Below, in pieces: positions 27,153-34,356 of a stretch of DNA of 63,564 nt (positions are counted from its first letter, which is position 1; the number at the start of each line of letters is the position of its first letter). Under the pieces are notes generated by a model, which saw only the letters and a list, made by a program, of their open reading frames with translations, was not told the origin of the DNA and searched no databases. Origin of the DNA: an uncultured Muribaculaceae bacterium (GTDB lineage Bacteria > Bacteroidota > Bacteroidia > Bacteroidales > Muribaculaceae); NCBI GenBank assembly GCA_947625935.1, contig CANQQE010000013.1:1-63564 (forward strand), in the 5' to 3' direction. The translations under genes and the position numbers were made by a program.

Positions 27153-27181
27153 CGCAGTTTTATTCCCTTCTAATATAGAAA
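27151..27181 (+). promoter_or_regulatory. Early promoter-like element
   Basis: TTCGCA, 14 bases, TAATAT, AGAAA; then GGAGTGAT and the gene at 27193, so the leader would be very short. Confidence 0.7.
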
Positions 27182-27192
27182 GGAGTGATTAT

Positions 27193-27390
27193 ATGAGTAA
27201 CAAAAAATGTTTAGAAAATATGATCTACAATGAAAAGAGGAGGATAGAACTTGCGGAAGAAGAATTTACTAAAAATCATTCTAGCACAGACTTCTATGCT
27301 TCTATGGATTACTATGTAGCAATCCAGAAGTATAAGAGAGGAGTTGAGGTGCTAGAAGACGTTTATAGTATTCTTTTCGAGAGGAAGTAA
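27193..27390 (+). CDS. Small helical early protein
   Basis: 65 residues, basic and helical (NMIYNEKRRIELAEEEFTKN...YVAIQKYKRGVEVLEDVYS). No family recognised. Confidence 0.6.
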   Translation: MSNKKCLENMIYNEKRRIELAEEEFTKNHSSTDFYASMDYYVAIQKYKRGVEVLEDVYSILFERK

Positions 27391-27410
27391 TCGCTTCCTC
27401 TTTTTATTTT
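27381..27410 (+). terminator. Intrinsic terminator
   Basis: GAGGAAG/CTTCCTC around TAATCG, then TTTTTATTTT. The stem overlaps the stop codon of the preceding gene. Confidence 0.8.
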
Positions 27411-27440
27411 TCGCAAATAAATCCCTTGTTATAATAGAAA
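27410..27440 (+). promoter_or_regulatory. Early promoter-like element (near consensus)
   Basis: TTCGCA, 14 bases, TATAAT, AGAAA, directly after a terminator T tract. Confidence 0.75.
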
Positions 27441-27473
27441 CAAACAAAAATTATTTTTAAGGAGGATTAAGAA

Positions 27474-27662
27474 ATGAACGTATTTGAATTTAACAAGGTG
27501 ATCGAGGATATGAGAGAAAGGATTGGGGATGAAAAAGATTTATTAAAGATCTTTGAAATTTCCAAAGATGCTCTCTACTCAACAAACTTGGGATTCGAGG
27601 AGCAGTGTATTCTTGAATCCGTACAGGAAATAATGGAAGAAAGGAGATTAGGAGTGGCTTAA
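27474..27662 (+). CDS. Small acidic early protein
   Basis: 62 residues behind AAGGAGGATTAAG. Acidic and helical (VFEFNKVIEDMRERIGDEKDLLKIFEIS). Its stop lies within a terminator hairpin. No family recognised. Confidence 0.6.
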   Translation: MNVFEFNKVIEDMRERIGDEKDLLKIFEISKDALYSTNLGFEEQCILESVQEIMEERRLGVA

Positions 27663-27680
27663 TGCTGCTCCTTATTTTTT
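27650..27680 (+). terminator. Intrinsic terminator overlapping two genes
   Basis: AGGAGTGGC/GCTGCTCCT around TTAAT, then TATTTTTT. The loop contains the stop of 27474 and the first ATG of 27662. Confidence 0.65.
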
Positions 27681-27862
27681 GGCTTATGTTTGGTAATAAA
27701 ATTAATAAGGATGAGTTACTTGAATTTTTGTTTGTATATTTTTCTAACAATGCTAGTGCATTTACTGTCTTATCTCCTGAAAGCAGTAATGCTAACCGTT
27801 ACCTTGGACGAATGGAAGCAATAACTGAGGTCATAAAATATTTGGATGACATTCGCAAATAA
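27662..27862 (+). CDS. Small early protein, start uncertain
   Basis: 66 residues from ATG 27662. That start is buried in the preceding terminator hairpin and gives a suspiciously hydrophobic MLLLIFWLMFG. ATG 27687 (NKINKDELLEFLFVYFSNN...) is the alternative but lacks a clear ribosome binding site. The C-terminal codons overlap the next promoter-like element. Unknown function. Confidence 0.45.
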   Translation: MLLLIFWLMFGNKINKDELLEFLFVYFSNNASAFTVLSPESSNANRYLGRMEAITEVIKYLDDIRK

Positions 27863-27882
27863 AACTGGTCCTTTAATGGAAC
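27852..27882 (+). promoter_or_regulatory. Early promoter-like element
   Basis: TTCGCA, 14 bases, TTTAAT, GGAAC, beginning inside the last codons of the preceding gene. Confidence 0.7.
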
Positions 27883-27916
27883 TATAAAAATTATTTTTTT
27901 AAGGAGGAAATTAATT

Positions 27917-28276
27917 ATGGAAGAAATGAACAATGTTATGGAAGCTGTAGAAGAGGCTATCGAGACAAAGAACGAAGTCTCAGAAGCGATTCAGGATGTA
28001 TCAGAAACTGATATTCCGGATTTGCCTTCAACTGTGGACTATTCTGACAATGGACCTTGGAAGGGAATTGCCATTGGACTTGGAATTGTTGGCGGTGCTG
28101 CATTGACAGCATTCGGCATCAAGAAGGGTTATAAGGCAATTAAGAGGAAGATTGACGAAAAGAAAGCAAAGAAGGCAGCGGAAACGGTTGAGAAACCTGA
28201 AGAGGCTGATGAGGAAATCGAGGACGCCGAATACAGAGAGGTGAAGATTTCAAAAAAGACCGAAAAAACTGAATAA
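27917..28276 (+). CDS. Acidic single-pass membrane protein
   Basis: 119 residues. An acidic N-terminus (1-45) is followed by a Gly-rich membrane helix (GIAIGLGIVGGAALTAFGI, about 50-69), then a Lys-rich and finally acidic tail. It is one of several early proteins built as a tail plus one membrane helix. Confidence 0.6.
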   Translation: MEEMNNVMEAVEEAIETKNEVSEAIQDVSETDIPDLPSTVDYSDNGPWKGIAIGLGIVGGAALTAFGIKKGYKAIKRKIDEKKAKKAAETVEKPEEADEEIEDAEYREVKISKKTEKTE

Positions 28277-28288
28277 TGTGTTCCAAAA

Positions 28289-28325
28289 GGAGCTTGACGA
28301 AATGTTGAGCTCCTTTATATTTTTT
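28289..28325 (+). terminator. Intrinsic terminator (GGAGCT family)
   Basis: GGAGCT...AGCTCC, then TTTATATTTTTT. The ribosome binding site of the next gene lies just beyond. Confidence 0.75.
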
Positions 28326-28344
28326 GAAAGAGAGGATTGAGAAT

Positions 28345-28719
28345 ATGTTAAAAGTTTTGATTAGCACAAGTTTATCAACGGATATGGCAAGGTGTATTGG
28401 TAAAAATGTATCTAAGTTTTTTAATAGGTTTGACGATAGCGTTACTGATATTTTTACTACTGTGGAGTGTACTGGTAATACTGATAGGTTTGATACAAAA
28501 ACCGCAGATGTAGAGATTATACCCGTTAGACTAGAGTTTCTTAAAAAACTAAGAGAAGCTGATATTTTAGTAATCATTCCAAAATCTCAGAAAACGACAG
28601 ACAAGAACGTTTCAATGGATATGGGAGAATCAGTATCCTGGGAGTATACTATTGCCAGGTCTAGTGGTGTTCCTGTTTTATTTTGGGATCTTGGCAATGA
28701 CGAAGGATATCTGTATTGA
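28345..28719 (+). CDS. Rossmann-like protein, possibly nucleoside 2-deoxyribosyltransferase-like
   Basis: 124 residues from ATG 28345. The parallel alpha/beta pattern MLKVLISTSLS...ADILVIIPKSQ...MDMGESVSWEYTIARSSGVPVLFWD resembles the nucleoside deoxyribosyltransferase fold. In that fold an acidic residue in the GxSxE/WEY region acts on the nucleoside. A role in nucleotide metabolism or defence evasion is inferred; the match is weak. Confidence 0.5.
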   Translation: MLKVLISTSLSTDMARCIGKNVSKFFNRFDDSVTDIFTTVECTGNTDRFDTKTADVEIIPVRLEFLKKLREADILVIIPKSQKTTDKNVSMDMGESVSWEYTIARSSGVPVLFWDLGNDEGYLY

Positions 28720-28739
28720 TTTTAAGGAGGATTAAAAGT

Positions 28740-29033
28740 ATGAAGGTATTATATGCTGTTTTATATTTTATTGCACTTGGATTGTTAATAATCAGAGATG
28801 GCTCAAGAGACGTAGCTATTGCTGGTTTGTTTATAGCTGGTTCGATAGTCCAATTAGCTGATGTCTTATCAATGATTGCAATTGGATTTAGCAAAGAAGG
28901 AATAAAGATTAGAAGGGTTAGAAAGAAAAGTGATGATTTGGACAAGCAGGATATTTTAGATGGCGTCCAAACAATGACTGATTTATATACTTTTAATAAG
29001 GAGGAAGAAAGCAATGAATCTGAACAAGACTGA
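28740..29033 (+). CDS. Membrane protein with two helices
   Basis: 97 residues from ATG 28740 after AAGGAGGATT. Hydrophobic segments at 3-18 and 27-50, then a charged cytoplasmic-type tail (KEGIKIRRVRKKSDDLDKQ). Unknown function; overlaps the next gene. Confidence 0.6.
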   Translation: MKVLYAVLYFIALGLLIIRDGSRDVAIAGLFIAGSIVQLADVLSMIAIGFSKEGIKIRRVRKKSDDLDKQDILDGVQTMTDLYTFNKEEESNESEQD

Positions 29034-29322
29034 TGATATTTTAAAGGCGATTCTTATAGAATTGAAGGCTATAGAATTACAAGTGGTAATAAGTAGATAC
29101 GAAAATGACGTGCGATTTACTCTTGAAAAATCCGAGAACTTATCGCTTGAGGTTAGAAATGAACTTGTAAATCAATTAACTTTCATAAAGGAGTCCGATA
29201 CCCAAATGTTCAATAAAAGATATTCTGTTTGGAAGGCTCATCAGAGAATAAAAGAAAGAGAGGCTAAAGAAAATGACGACATTACTGACGGTTCTGACGA
29301 TACTACTAATGGGAATTCTTAG
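29014..29322 (+). CDS. Early helical protein, unknown
   Basis: 102 residues, charged and helical. Its last 50 bases overlap the start of the next gene in another frame. No family recognised. Confidence 0.6.
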   Translation: MNLNKTDDILKAILIELKAIELQVVISRYENDVRFTLEKSENLSLEVRNELVNQLTFIKESDTQMFNKRYSVWKAHQRIKEREAKENDDITDGSDDTTNGNS

Positions 29323-29515
29323 TGTTTTTGGAGGATTTATATTTGGGGTATATATAGTAGTAGTACACGCCCCTTACGATGGAACATTAAGACTGATACC
29401 TGGAGGTGAAAGTAAACTTGACATAAGTACTGTTTCTCTCCAAAAATTAACAAATAACGGTAGACTATTTATAAAGGTCATTTTAGATGATTCGCAAGAA
29501 AAAGAGCCTCTATAA
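29273..29515 (+). CDS. Small protein with N-terminal membrane anchor
   Basis: 80 residues: a membrane helix at 3-31 and then HAPYDGTLRLIPGGESKLDISTVSLQKL. The YDGTLRI-like segment after a membrane helix is common among phage and plasmid small proteins of unknown role. A promoter-like element overlaps its 3' end. Confidence 0.55.
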   Translation: MTTLLTVLTILLMGILSVFGGFIFGVYIVVVHAPYDGTLRLIPGGESKLDISTVSLQKLTNNGRLFIKVILDDSQEKEPL

Positions 29516-29521
29516 TGGAAA
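29491..29521 (+). promoter_or_regulatory. Early promoter-like element (near consensus)
   Basis: TTCGCA, 14 bases, TATAAT, GGAAA, overlapping the last codons of the preceding gene. Confidence 0.75.
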
Positions 29522-29553
29522 CTTAGTAACAAACATTTTAAGGAGGATTAAAA

Positions 29554-29919
29554 ATGGAAGACGAAAAAATTATCGAAACTGAAGTTGAGGTTGAACCTAA
29601 GGAGACGATTAAGCAGAAGCTGATGAGGAAGAAGGCTGAGGCTGGTGCTTGGATTAAGGATCATAAAAAAGAGATTCTTGTCTGGGGACCGCTTGTTGTG
29701 ACTTCGAGCTTGGAGATTATAAAAATCTTAGCTAAGAAGGGTAACATACAGGCGGAGAAGGACTTGAAGGATCTTTATATTTATGATTCGAAGTTCAGGC
29801 ATTACAATCAGCTGATAAGGAAGCCGACTGCTAGTGAACTCCGTCAGATCGACAACAGAATGAACGACGGCGAAATAATGTCCGATATCCTTGCTGATAT
29901 GGGACTTACTGAGGACTAA
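29554..29919 (+). CDS. Single-pass membrane protein, unknown
   Basis: 121 residues. An acidic start is followed by a Lys-rich helix, a membrane helix (EILVWGPLVVTSSLEIIKIL, about 47-66) and a soluble tail (YIYDSKFRHYNQLIRKPTASELRQID). It resembles the membrane proteins at 26129 and 36567 in layout. Confidence 0.6.
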   Translation: MEDEKIIETEVEVEPKETIKQKLMRKKAEAGAWIKDHKKEILVWGPLVVTSSLEIIKILAKKGNIQAEKDLKDLYIYDSKFRHYNQLIRKPTASELRQIDNRMNDGEIMSDILADMGLTED

Positions 29920-29927
29920 AAAGCAAA

Positions 29928-29964
29928 GGGGCTTAGCAAATTGCTAGGCTCCTTTATATTTTTG
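29928..29964 (+). terminator. Intrinsic terminator (GGGGCTTAGC family)
   Basis: GGGGCTTAGCA pairs with TGCTAGGCTCC, then TTTATATTTTT. A nearly identical hairpin is at 36953. Confidence 0.75.
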
Positions 29965-29968
29965 TGAG

Positions 29969-30196
29969 GTGATTATCACGATAAAAGAGATAATAAAAAA
30001 GTGGGTTGAAGGTAACGTAATAAAAATATTGCAGAATGAAATAAGACGAGAAACGGTATTAGTTAATCAATACACCAAAAAATATAAAGAGTCAAGATAT
30101 AATAAGTCATACTTAGAAGAAATAAAAATACATAAGTACACTGTAAAGGTATTAAATGTATGTGTGACGGAAATTGAACGGAGGATTAAGAAATGA
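29969..30196 (+). CDS. Small basic early protein, unusual start
   Basis: 75 residues if read from GTG 29969. GAGGTGAT at 29965-29972 overlaps that GTG and is correctly spaced instead for ATA 29981 or ACG 29978, so the real start may be non-canonical. The sequence is Lys/Ile-rich and helical. Unknown function. Confidence 0.45.
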   Translation: MIITIKEIIKKWVEGNVIKILQNEIRRETVLVNQYTKKYKESRYNKSYLEEIKIHKYTVKVLNVCVTEIERRIKK

Positions 30197-30417
30197 GTGA
30201 TAATTGGATACCTGTAAGCGAAAAGTTGCCAAAAGAAGGAGACGTGGTACTTGCTTGGCACGAATATTATAGGTATGGTGATTACAATCGTCTCTATCAA
30301 ACTTATGGATTGGCTTATGTTTATCAAGGAGGTTGGTATAGTGTTGAAGCTTCAGGAATTGATTATAAAGTTCTGTACTGGCAACCGTTACCGCCGAAAC
30401 CAAATAAGGAGGATTAA
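30193..30417 (+). CDS. DUF551 family protein
   Basis: 74 residues. It starts DNWIPVSEKLPKEGDVVLAW and ends VLYWQPLPPKP, the conserved WIPVxExLP and YWxPLPxPP ends of DUF551, a small phage family of unknown function. The start overlaps the previous stop, and the ribosome binding site is CGGAGGATTAAG. Confidence 0.85.
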   Translation: MSDNWIPVSEKLPKEGDVVLAWHEYYRYGDYNRLYQTYGLAYVYQGGWYSVEASGIDYKVLYWQPLPPKPNKED

Positions 30418-30421
30418 TAAT

Positions 30422-30664
30422 ATGACAATTGAAGATGTAACAAAAAGGGACAAGGAACTTACAAATCAAGAAAAGGCCGAACTTACAGCCAGAATTGAAG
30501 GTATGGATATCGAAGAGCTTAAGTTGATTGCCGATATTTTGCCATTGGAGTTGGTACATAACAGAATCGGCAAAGAATTAAAGCGGCTCAGGAATCTTGA
30601 AAAGAAACTTGTGGAAATTAGCAACTTTGCAATCTCAATAGACGCGATTGATGAGGAGGAATAA
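30422..30664 (+). CDS. Small helical early protein
   Basis: 80 residues from ATG 30422 behind AAGGAGGATTAAT. All-helical and charged (KELTNQEKAELTARIEGMDIEELKLIADILPLELVHNRI). No family recognised. Confidence 0.6.
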   Translation: MTIEDVTKRDKELTNQEKAELTARIEGMDIEELKLIADILPLELVHNRIGKELKRLRNLEKKLVEISNFAISIDAIDEEE

Positions 30665-30670
30665 GATACG

Positions 30671-30913
30671 ATGTTTAAAAATATTGGAAAAGGGAAAGAA
30701 ACAGGGCGTGACTGTGGATTCTCAAAAGAACCGAAGCTAAAAGTAATCCGTCATTGCAACGCGTGTTCAAAGCAACCGGTATGCATATATGAAAGTCAGA
30801 TAGAGCAGATGTGCAAAAATCTTGAGGATGCATATGCTGTTCAGGAAATTCCAGAAGGAACAATAATACCTTATATTGGATGCTATTATTATGAGAATGA
30901 GTACGGCAAATAA
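30671..30913 (+). CDS. Small Cys-rich (zinc-binding type) protein
   Basis: 80 residues. CNACSKQPVC gives CxxC-x5-C, followed by a further C in QMCKNLEDAY and C in GCYYYENEY. It probably binds one zinc ion. The neighbour at 31527 has a related Cys pattern (CERCIHNGVC). Confidence 0.55.
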   Translation: MFKNIGKGKETGRDCGFSKEPKLKVIRHCNACSKQPVCIYESQIEQMCKNLEDAYAVQEIPEGTIIPYIGCYYYENEYGK

Positions 30914-30927
30914 TTGGGAGGAATGTA

Positions 30928-31530
30928 ATGAGCGAAGAAAGAAAAAAATTAAAACCTGTAATAACTAGTGACTCGGTTGTTAGTACAAAGACGCCGTTGA
31001 GAAAGAAAATTGCAGGCGCGTTCATCAAAGAAGACATAAAAGATGTGCGTAAGTTCATCATATCAGACTATGTGATTCCGGGTATAAAGGTCGGAATACT
31101 CAATGCTTTGTCGATGATATTTATGGGCGAAGCAATGGGTAAATGGCCTTTTGATGGAAGAAGCGACCGTAGCAAAGGATATTATGACAGAGCAAGTTAT
31201 TCCGACTACTATCGTTCAAGAAGCGGTTACGGATACGACAGCAGAGATCGTGACAGAGATGAATATCGTGGAAAGTTATACAACGAAAAAATGGACTACA
31301 GGAATGTCATACTGAGAAATCGTGATGATGCTGAAAAGATTATTCGTTGTATGCACGCGAGAATAGACGAAGCAGGAGCTGTATCTGTTGCTGAGATGTT
31401 CGACCTTCTTGATATTTCAACCTCATACACAGACAACAATTGGGGATGGAGTAGTCACAGAGACATAGGAATCAAACGAATCCCAGCAGGATATTTGATT
31501 GACGTAACGGAAGCGAGGTATATAGGATGA
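30928..31530 (+). CDS. Early protein with Asp/Arg/Tyr-rich linker, unknown
   Basis: 200 residues. It has an N-terminal helical part with one amphipathic or membrane-prone stretch (YVIPGIKVGILNALSMIFMGEAM), a disordered SYSDYYRSRSGYGYDSRDRDRDEYR linker (about 90-115), and a C-terminal domain (NVILRNRDDAEKIIRCMHARIDEAGAVSVAEMFDLLDI). I recognise the design from gut phage genomes, but no function is assigned. Confidence 0.6.
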   Translation: MSEERKKLKPVITSDSVVSTKTPLRKKIAGAFIKEDIKDVRKFIISDYVIPGIKVGILNALSMIFMGEAMGKWPFDGRSDRSKGYYDRASYSDYYRSRSGYGYDSRDRDRDEYRGKLYNEKMDYRNVILRNRDDAEKIIRCMHARIDEAGAVSVAEMFDLLDISTSYTDNNWGWSSHRDIGIKRIPAGYLIDVTEARYIG

Positions 31531-31847
31531 GAATGAACAATAGTATTTTTAGTTGTGAGCGTTGCATACATAATGGGGTTTGCGGATTTGAAGAGGCATT
31601 CAGAACCTTGGCAAAAGACGTGGAAAAAATTATAGACGAGAAGTATCAAGACAAAACACTCGGATGTACTGTTGTTTGCAATCGATTCTCTTTACCGAGT
31701 GCTATGCCGTATTTATTAAGTAACAATGGACCTTATGGAAAGTGCAACTGTGGAAGTCACGAACAAGTAAACTATAGAGAATTAAGAGAGGAGTTCGATC
31801 CGGGGAAAGGAGTTTGGACGGCTGGGTATTGCGATGTAAAGCCGTAA
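31527..31847 (+). CDS. Cys-rich (zinc-binding type) protein
   Basis: 106 residues. Cys clusters CERCIHNGVC near 10-19, then LGCTVVCNRF, KCNCGSH and YCDV suggest two metal sites. Start overlaps the previous stop. Related to the protein at 30671. Confidence 0.55.
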   Translation: MRMNNSIFSCERCIHNGVCGFEEAFRTLAKDVEKIIDEKYQDKTLGCTVVCNRFSLPSAMPYLLSNNGPYGKCNCGSHEQVNYRELREEFDPGKGVWTAGYCDVKP

Positions 31848-31878
31848 TTCGCAAAGATTTCCTCTGATAATATAGAAA
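31848..31878 (+). promoter_or_regulatory. Early promoter-like element
   Basis: TTCGCA, 14 bases, TAATAT, AGAAA, starting at the stop codon of the preceding gene. Confidence 0.7.
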
Positions 31879-31910
31879 TAAAACTTTTATATTTTAAGGA
31901 GGAATGTATT

Positions 31911-32138
31911 ATGTTAAAAAAGATTGAGAGTTGCGTTGAAAAGTGTTGGGGGCTTATAGTACCTACGTTAGCAATGTTATTAACAATGGAATGGGCTTGG
32001 ATGTCAAAAGTATTGTTAGATGAGTATAACGGAATGTACGTTAGTGGATATCCAATGCTGGAACGAATCTTATATCTGGTAGTAACATCAGCATTAACAC
32101 TTATGTGGGAAAGAGTTTACAAAATGATAAAGGGTTGA
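31911..32138 (+). CDS. Membrane protein with two helices
   Basis: 75 residues: helices at about 14-34 (GLIVPTLAMLLTMEWAWMSKVL) and 48-66 (RILYLVVTSALTLMWERVY). Holin-like in size and layout, but it lies in the early region, so a host-membrane function is more likely than lysis. Confidence 0.55.
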   Translation: MLKKIESCVEKCWGLIVPTLAMLLTMEWAWMSKVLLDEYNGMYVSGYPMLERILYLVVTSALTLMWERVYKMIKG

Positions 32139-32166
32139 CCTTCGTGGTCTTCCCTTTATTTTTTTT
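32129..32166 (+). terminator. Intrinsic terminator
   Basis: AAAGGG...CCCTTT with inner GACC/GGTC, then ATTTTTTTT. Overlaps the stop of the preceding gene. Confidence 0.75.
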
Positions 32167-32195
32167 CGCAACAAAAAATGCTCCTAAGATGAAAG
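32165..32195 (+). promoter_or_regulatory. Early promoter-like element
   Basis: TTCGCA, 14 bases, TAAGAT, GAAAG, fused to the terminator T tract. Confidence 0.65.
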
Positions 32196-32206
32196 GAGTT
32201 GATAGT

Positions 32207-32428
32207 ATGAGATTACCAAAATTTATACAAAGGTGGCGTTACAAACAAATAATTAAGGACTTGGAATATGAGTTATACAAAAGTCAAAAGGAAAGGCGAA
32301 AATTTTATGAGCTTTTTGAAATGTACGGAACTAATAGCTTCTATTCTGAGTATTATGCGCAAGTAATAGCTTGTTATAAGTTGGAGAAGTTAATACTCTC
32401 ATACAAAAACAAATGCGGGATGGCTTAA
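32207..32428 (+). CDS. Small basic helical protein
   Basis: 73 residues from ATG 32207 after AAAGGAGTTGAT. Basic and aromatic (RLPKFIQRWRYKQIIKDLEYELYKSQKERRKFYELF). Possibly nucleic-acid binding. The stop lies in a terminator. Confidence 0.55.
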   Translation: MRLPKFIQRWRYKQIIKDLEYELYKSQKERRKFYELFEMYGTNSFYSEYYAQVIACYKLEKLILSYKNKCGMA

Positions 32429-32448
32429 TGCTGTCCCCTTTATTTTTT
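32417..32448 (+). terminator. Intrinsic terminator
   Basis: GGGATGGC/GCTGTCCC around TTAAT, then CTTTATTTTTTT. Confidence 0.75.
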
Positions 32449-32466
32449 TCAAGGAGGCGTTATTAT

Positions 32467-32682
32467 ATGGATGAGAGAGCAGAAAATATAAGAATGCTAC
32501 ACGAATTTCTTGATGACTACAGATTAAGCAGCAGAAATCGTACAGCTATATTTGGAGCTTTGGTTCGATCTGGAATTGTGTCTGTAAATGACCTAATGAC
32601 AACTCCAGTTGAAAATCTATCTAAAATAAAAAATATTGGCAAGAAAAGGCTCGATATATTGATGCAAATAATCAACAAATAA
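32467..32682 (+). CDS. Helix-hairpin-helix protein resembling RNA polymerase alpha C-terminal domain
   Basis: 71 residues from ATG 32467, after AAGGAGGCG. The C-terminal half (SVNDLMTTPVENLSKIKNIGKKRLDILMQIINK) has the helix-hairpin-helix pattern of the RNAP alpha-CTD (leucine, then KIKNxGKKxLxEI). It could bind DNA or promoter regions and modulate host or phage transcription. A plain DNA-binding HhH is the alternative. Confidence 0.5.
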   Translation: MDERAENIRMLHEFLDDYRLSSRNRTAIFGALVRSGIVSVNDLMTTPVENLSKIKNIGKKRLDILMQIINK

Positions 32683-32700
32683 TATAGGAGGTATTAAGTT

Positions 32701-33642
32701 ATGGATTTAAAAGCATTAATCAACAAAACAAAATTTAAGCTTGAGGAGAATTCACCTGAGATATTGTTAGGTGTGTCAATCGGTACGATGTTGTGGTCGA
32801 TTGTGTCAGCGGCAAAAGGAACGGTTAAGGCTGCTGATATTTTGGAAGTGCACAAGACTGAGATGAGCCAGATAAGAGAGCTTCGTCAGCTGTCTGAGGA
32901 TGCGAGTGTTGAAGAAGAGTTCCGTCCGCAGTATGATGAGAAGATCTACAAGCAGGATTTGCTCGTGACATATAGCAAGACTGTGATTGGTGTTGCAAAG
33001 TCATATGCCCCTGCAATCGCTTTAGGCGGCCTTAGTATCGCTTGCGTGCTTGCTGCAAGGAATATTATGTCGAAGCGATATTTGGGGCTTCTAGCGGCTT
33101 ATAACGGCGTTACAGAAGCATTCAGTGCGTACAGACAGCGTGTTATAGATGAGCGTGGTGAGATATATGATAGGCACTATATGTATGGTACAGATTTGAA
33201 AGAGGTTGAGGTTACGACTGTCGATGAGAACGGTAAGAAGCATAAGGAGAAGGAAGTTGTAGAAGAATTTGATCCGAGCAAAATTCATATTCCTTCTGCT
33301 TTTGGTTTTGTGCTCGACCGGACCAATCCGAATTGGGATGACAACATCAATCTCCTGTTCTTAATGCTTCAGGGCAGGCAAATTGCTTTAAATGACGCAC
33401 TGAAAAGTAAAGGTCATTTATTTTTGAATGAAGCGAGAGAGATATTTGACTTACCAGCTGTTCCAGAAGGTCAAGTTGTTGGTTGGGTTGATAACGGACA
33501 ATTAGGAGACCAGGTGCTGTTTGGTGTTACTGAGAAAGCTTGGGAAGACCAGAAGAAGATGTATGCAGAAGGCAAAATTGACAGTCTGCTAATTGAATTT
33601 AACATTAATCCAAAGAATGCGGTGATAATCAACAGGATATGA
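32701..33642 (+). CDS. Two-helix membrane protein (DUF6353-like)
   Basis: 313 residues. Hydrophobic segments at about 20-37 (EILLGVSIGTMLWSIVSA) and 103-121 (APAIALGGLSIACVLAARN) flank a charged helix. The C-terminal soluble domain contains FGFVLDRTNPNWDDNINLLFLMLQGRQIALNDALKSKGHLFLNEA. Same architecture as the product of 26129. Function unknown. Confidence 0.6.
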   Translation: MDLKALINKTKFKLEENSPEILLGVSIGTMLWSIVSAAKGTVKAADILEVHKTEMSQIRELRQLSEDASVEEEFRPQYDEKIYKQDLLVTYSKTVIGVAKSYAPAIALGGLSIACVLAARNIMSKRYLGLLAAYNGVTEAFSAYRQRVIDERGEIYDRHYMYGTDLKEVEVTTVDENGKKHKEKEVVEEFDPSKIHIPSAFGFVLDRTNPNWDDNINLLFLMLQGRQIALNDALKSKGHLFLNEAREIFDLPAVPEGQVVGWVDNGQLGDQVLFGVTEKAWEDQKKMYAEGKIDSLLIEFNINPKNAVIINRI

Positions 33643-33652
33643 AGTTTAGATA

Positions 33653-33705
33653 GTCAGGATTCGGTGTACGAGGTAATGTGCTCAGACTTCGTACGCCTGT
33701 CTGAC
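33653..33705 (+). ncRNA. Strong hairpin in an intergenic gap
   Basis: GGTGTACGAGGT (33663-33674) pairs over 12 positions with ACTTCGTACGCC (33686-33697) around an 11-base loop. An outer stem GTCAG/CTGAC (33653-57 and 33701-05) encloses it. A second CTGAC at 33710 could compete. No T tract follows, so it is not a standard terminator; it may be a leader or processing signal for the operon at 33745. Confidence 0.45.
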
Positions 33706-33744
33706 TTAGCTGACTTTATTGATTATGATAGGTGGTGAAGAAGT

Positions 33745-34023
33745 ATGATAAGATGTAATATTGTTTGCAAAAATTTAATTGGAAATAATTATGTTGGCGG
33801 ACAAGTATACGAGAATATCGTAAGAGTGCAAACTAAATATGGAAATCTTAATATATTGGTATACTCTGCTAAACAACCGAGTGGAGAAATTCTTGTTTTT
33901 ATTAATGATACCGATATATTGGAAGCAAATCGGGGAATATTTAGTTCTATTAAATTTAATCAACTCGTTCAAGCAATAAGAACTGCAATAATAGAAGAAA
34001 GAATGTATATTGCAACTAAATAA
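33745..34023 (+). CDS. Early protein, unknown
   Basis: 92 residues, mixed alpha/beta (VGGQVYENIVRVQTKYGNLNILVYSAKQPSGEILVFINDTDIL). First of a run of nine genes to 36.5 kb with no internal promoter-like element. Confidence 0.6.
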   Translation: MIRCNIVCKNLIGNNYVGGQVYENIVRVQTKYGNLNILVYSAKQPSGEILVFINDTDILEANRGIFSSIKFNQLVQAIRTAIIEERMYIATK

Positions 34024-34038
34024 GCGGAGGTAAAAAGT

Positions 34039-34356
34039 ATGATAGAAAATGTAACTGCAAAAAGATATTTGGACTGTGCTGGAGCTGTGTTATATTGGTG
34101 TGGATTTACAATAAAAGAGATTGGATTCTCTGTGGCTGCTCAGGTTAGTTGGGCTTTTAACAAACCTACAGTGGTGTTATATCTTCCAGAAGGTTTTGAG
34201 AATTTTCCGAAAAAGATATCTGTGAACGAGAAATTCAATTACGGCGAACTTCTTAAAGAACTCAGGAAGAAAGTAACAGACACTATTGTTTCTAAGTATT
34301 ATCCAGATTTTGTTGGATGGGAGGACAATGACAATGTTAACAAAAATATTAAGTAA
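34039..34356 (+). CDS. Early protein, unknown
   Basis: 105 residues. N-terminal ENVTAKRYLDCAGAVLYWCGFTIKEIGFSVAAQVSWAF, C-terminal helix. No family recognised. Overlaps the next start. Confidence 0.6.
   Translation: MIENVTAKRYLDCAGAVLYWCGFTIKEIGFSVAAQVSWAFNKPTVVLYLPEGFENFPKKISVNEKFNYGELLKELRKKVTDTIVSKYYPDFVGWEDNDNVNKNIK

Noticed and set aside
28140-28577. Minus-strand 145-residue frame across two early genes
   Set aside because: Crosses a terminator and two well-supported plus-strand genes; low-complexity Ser/Leu composition typical of a shadow frame.
32105-32206. Long upstream extension of the 32207 protein
   Set aside because: It is translated terminator and promoter-like sequence; ATG 32207 follows AAAGGAGTTGAT.
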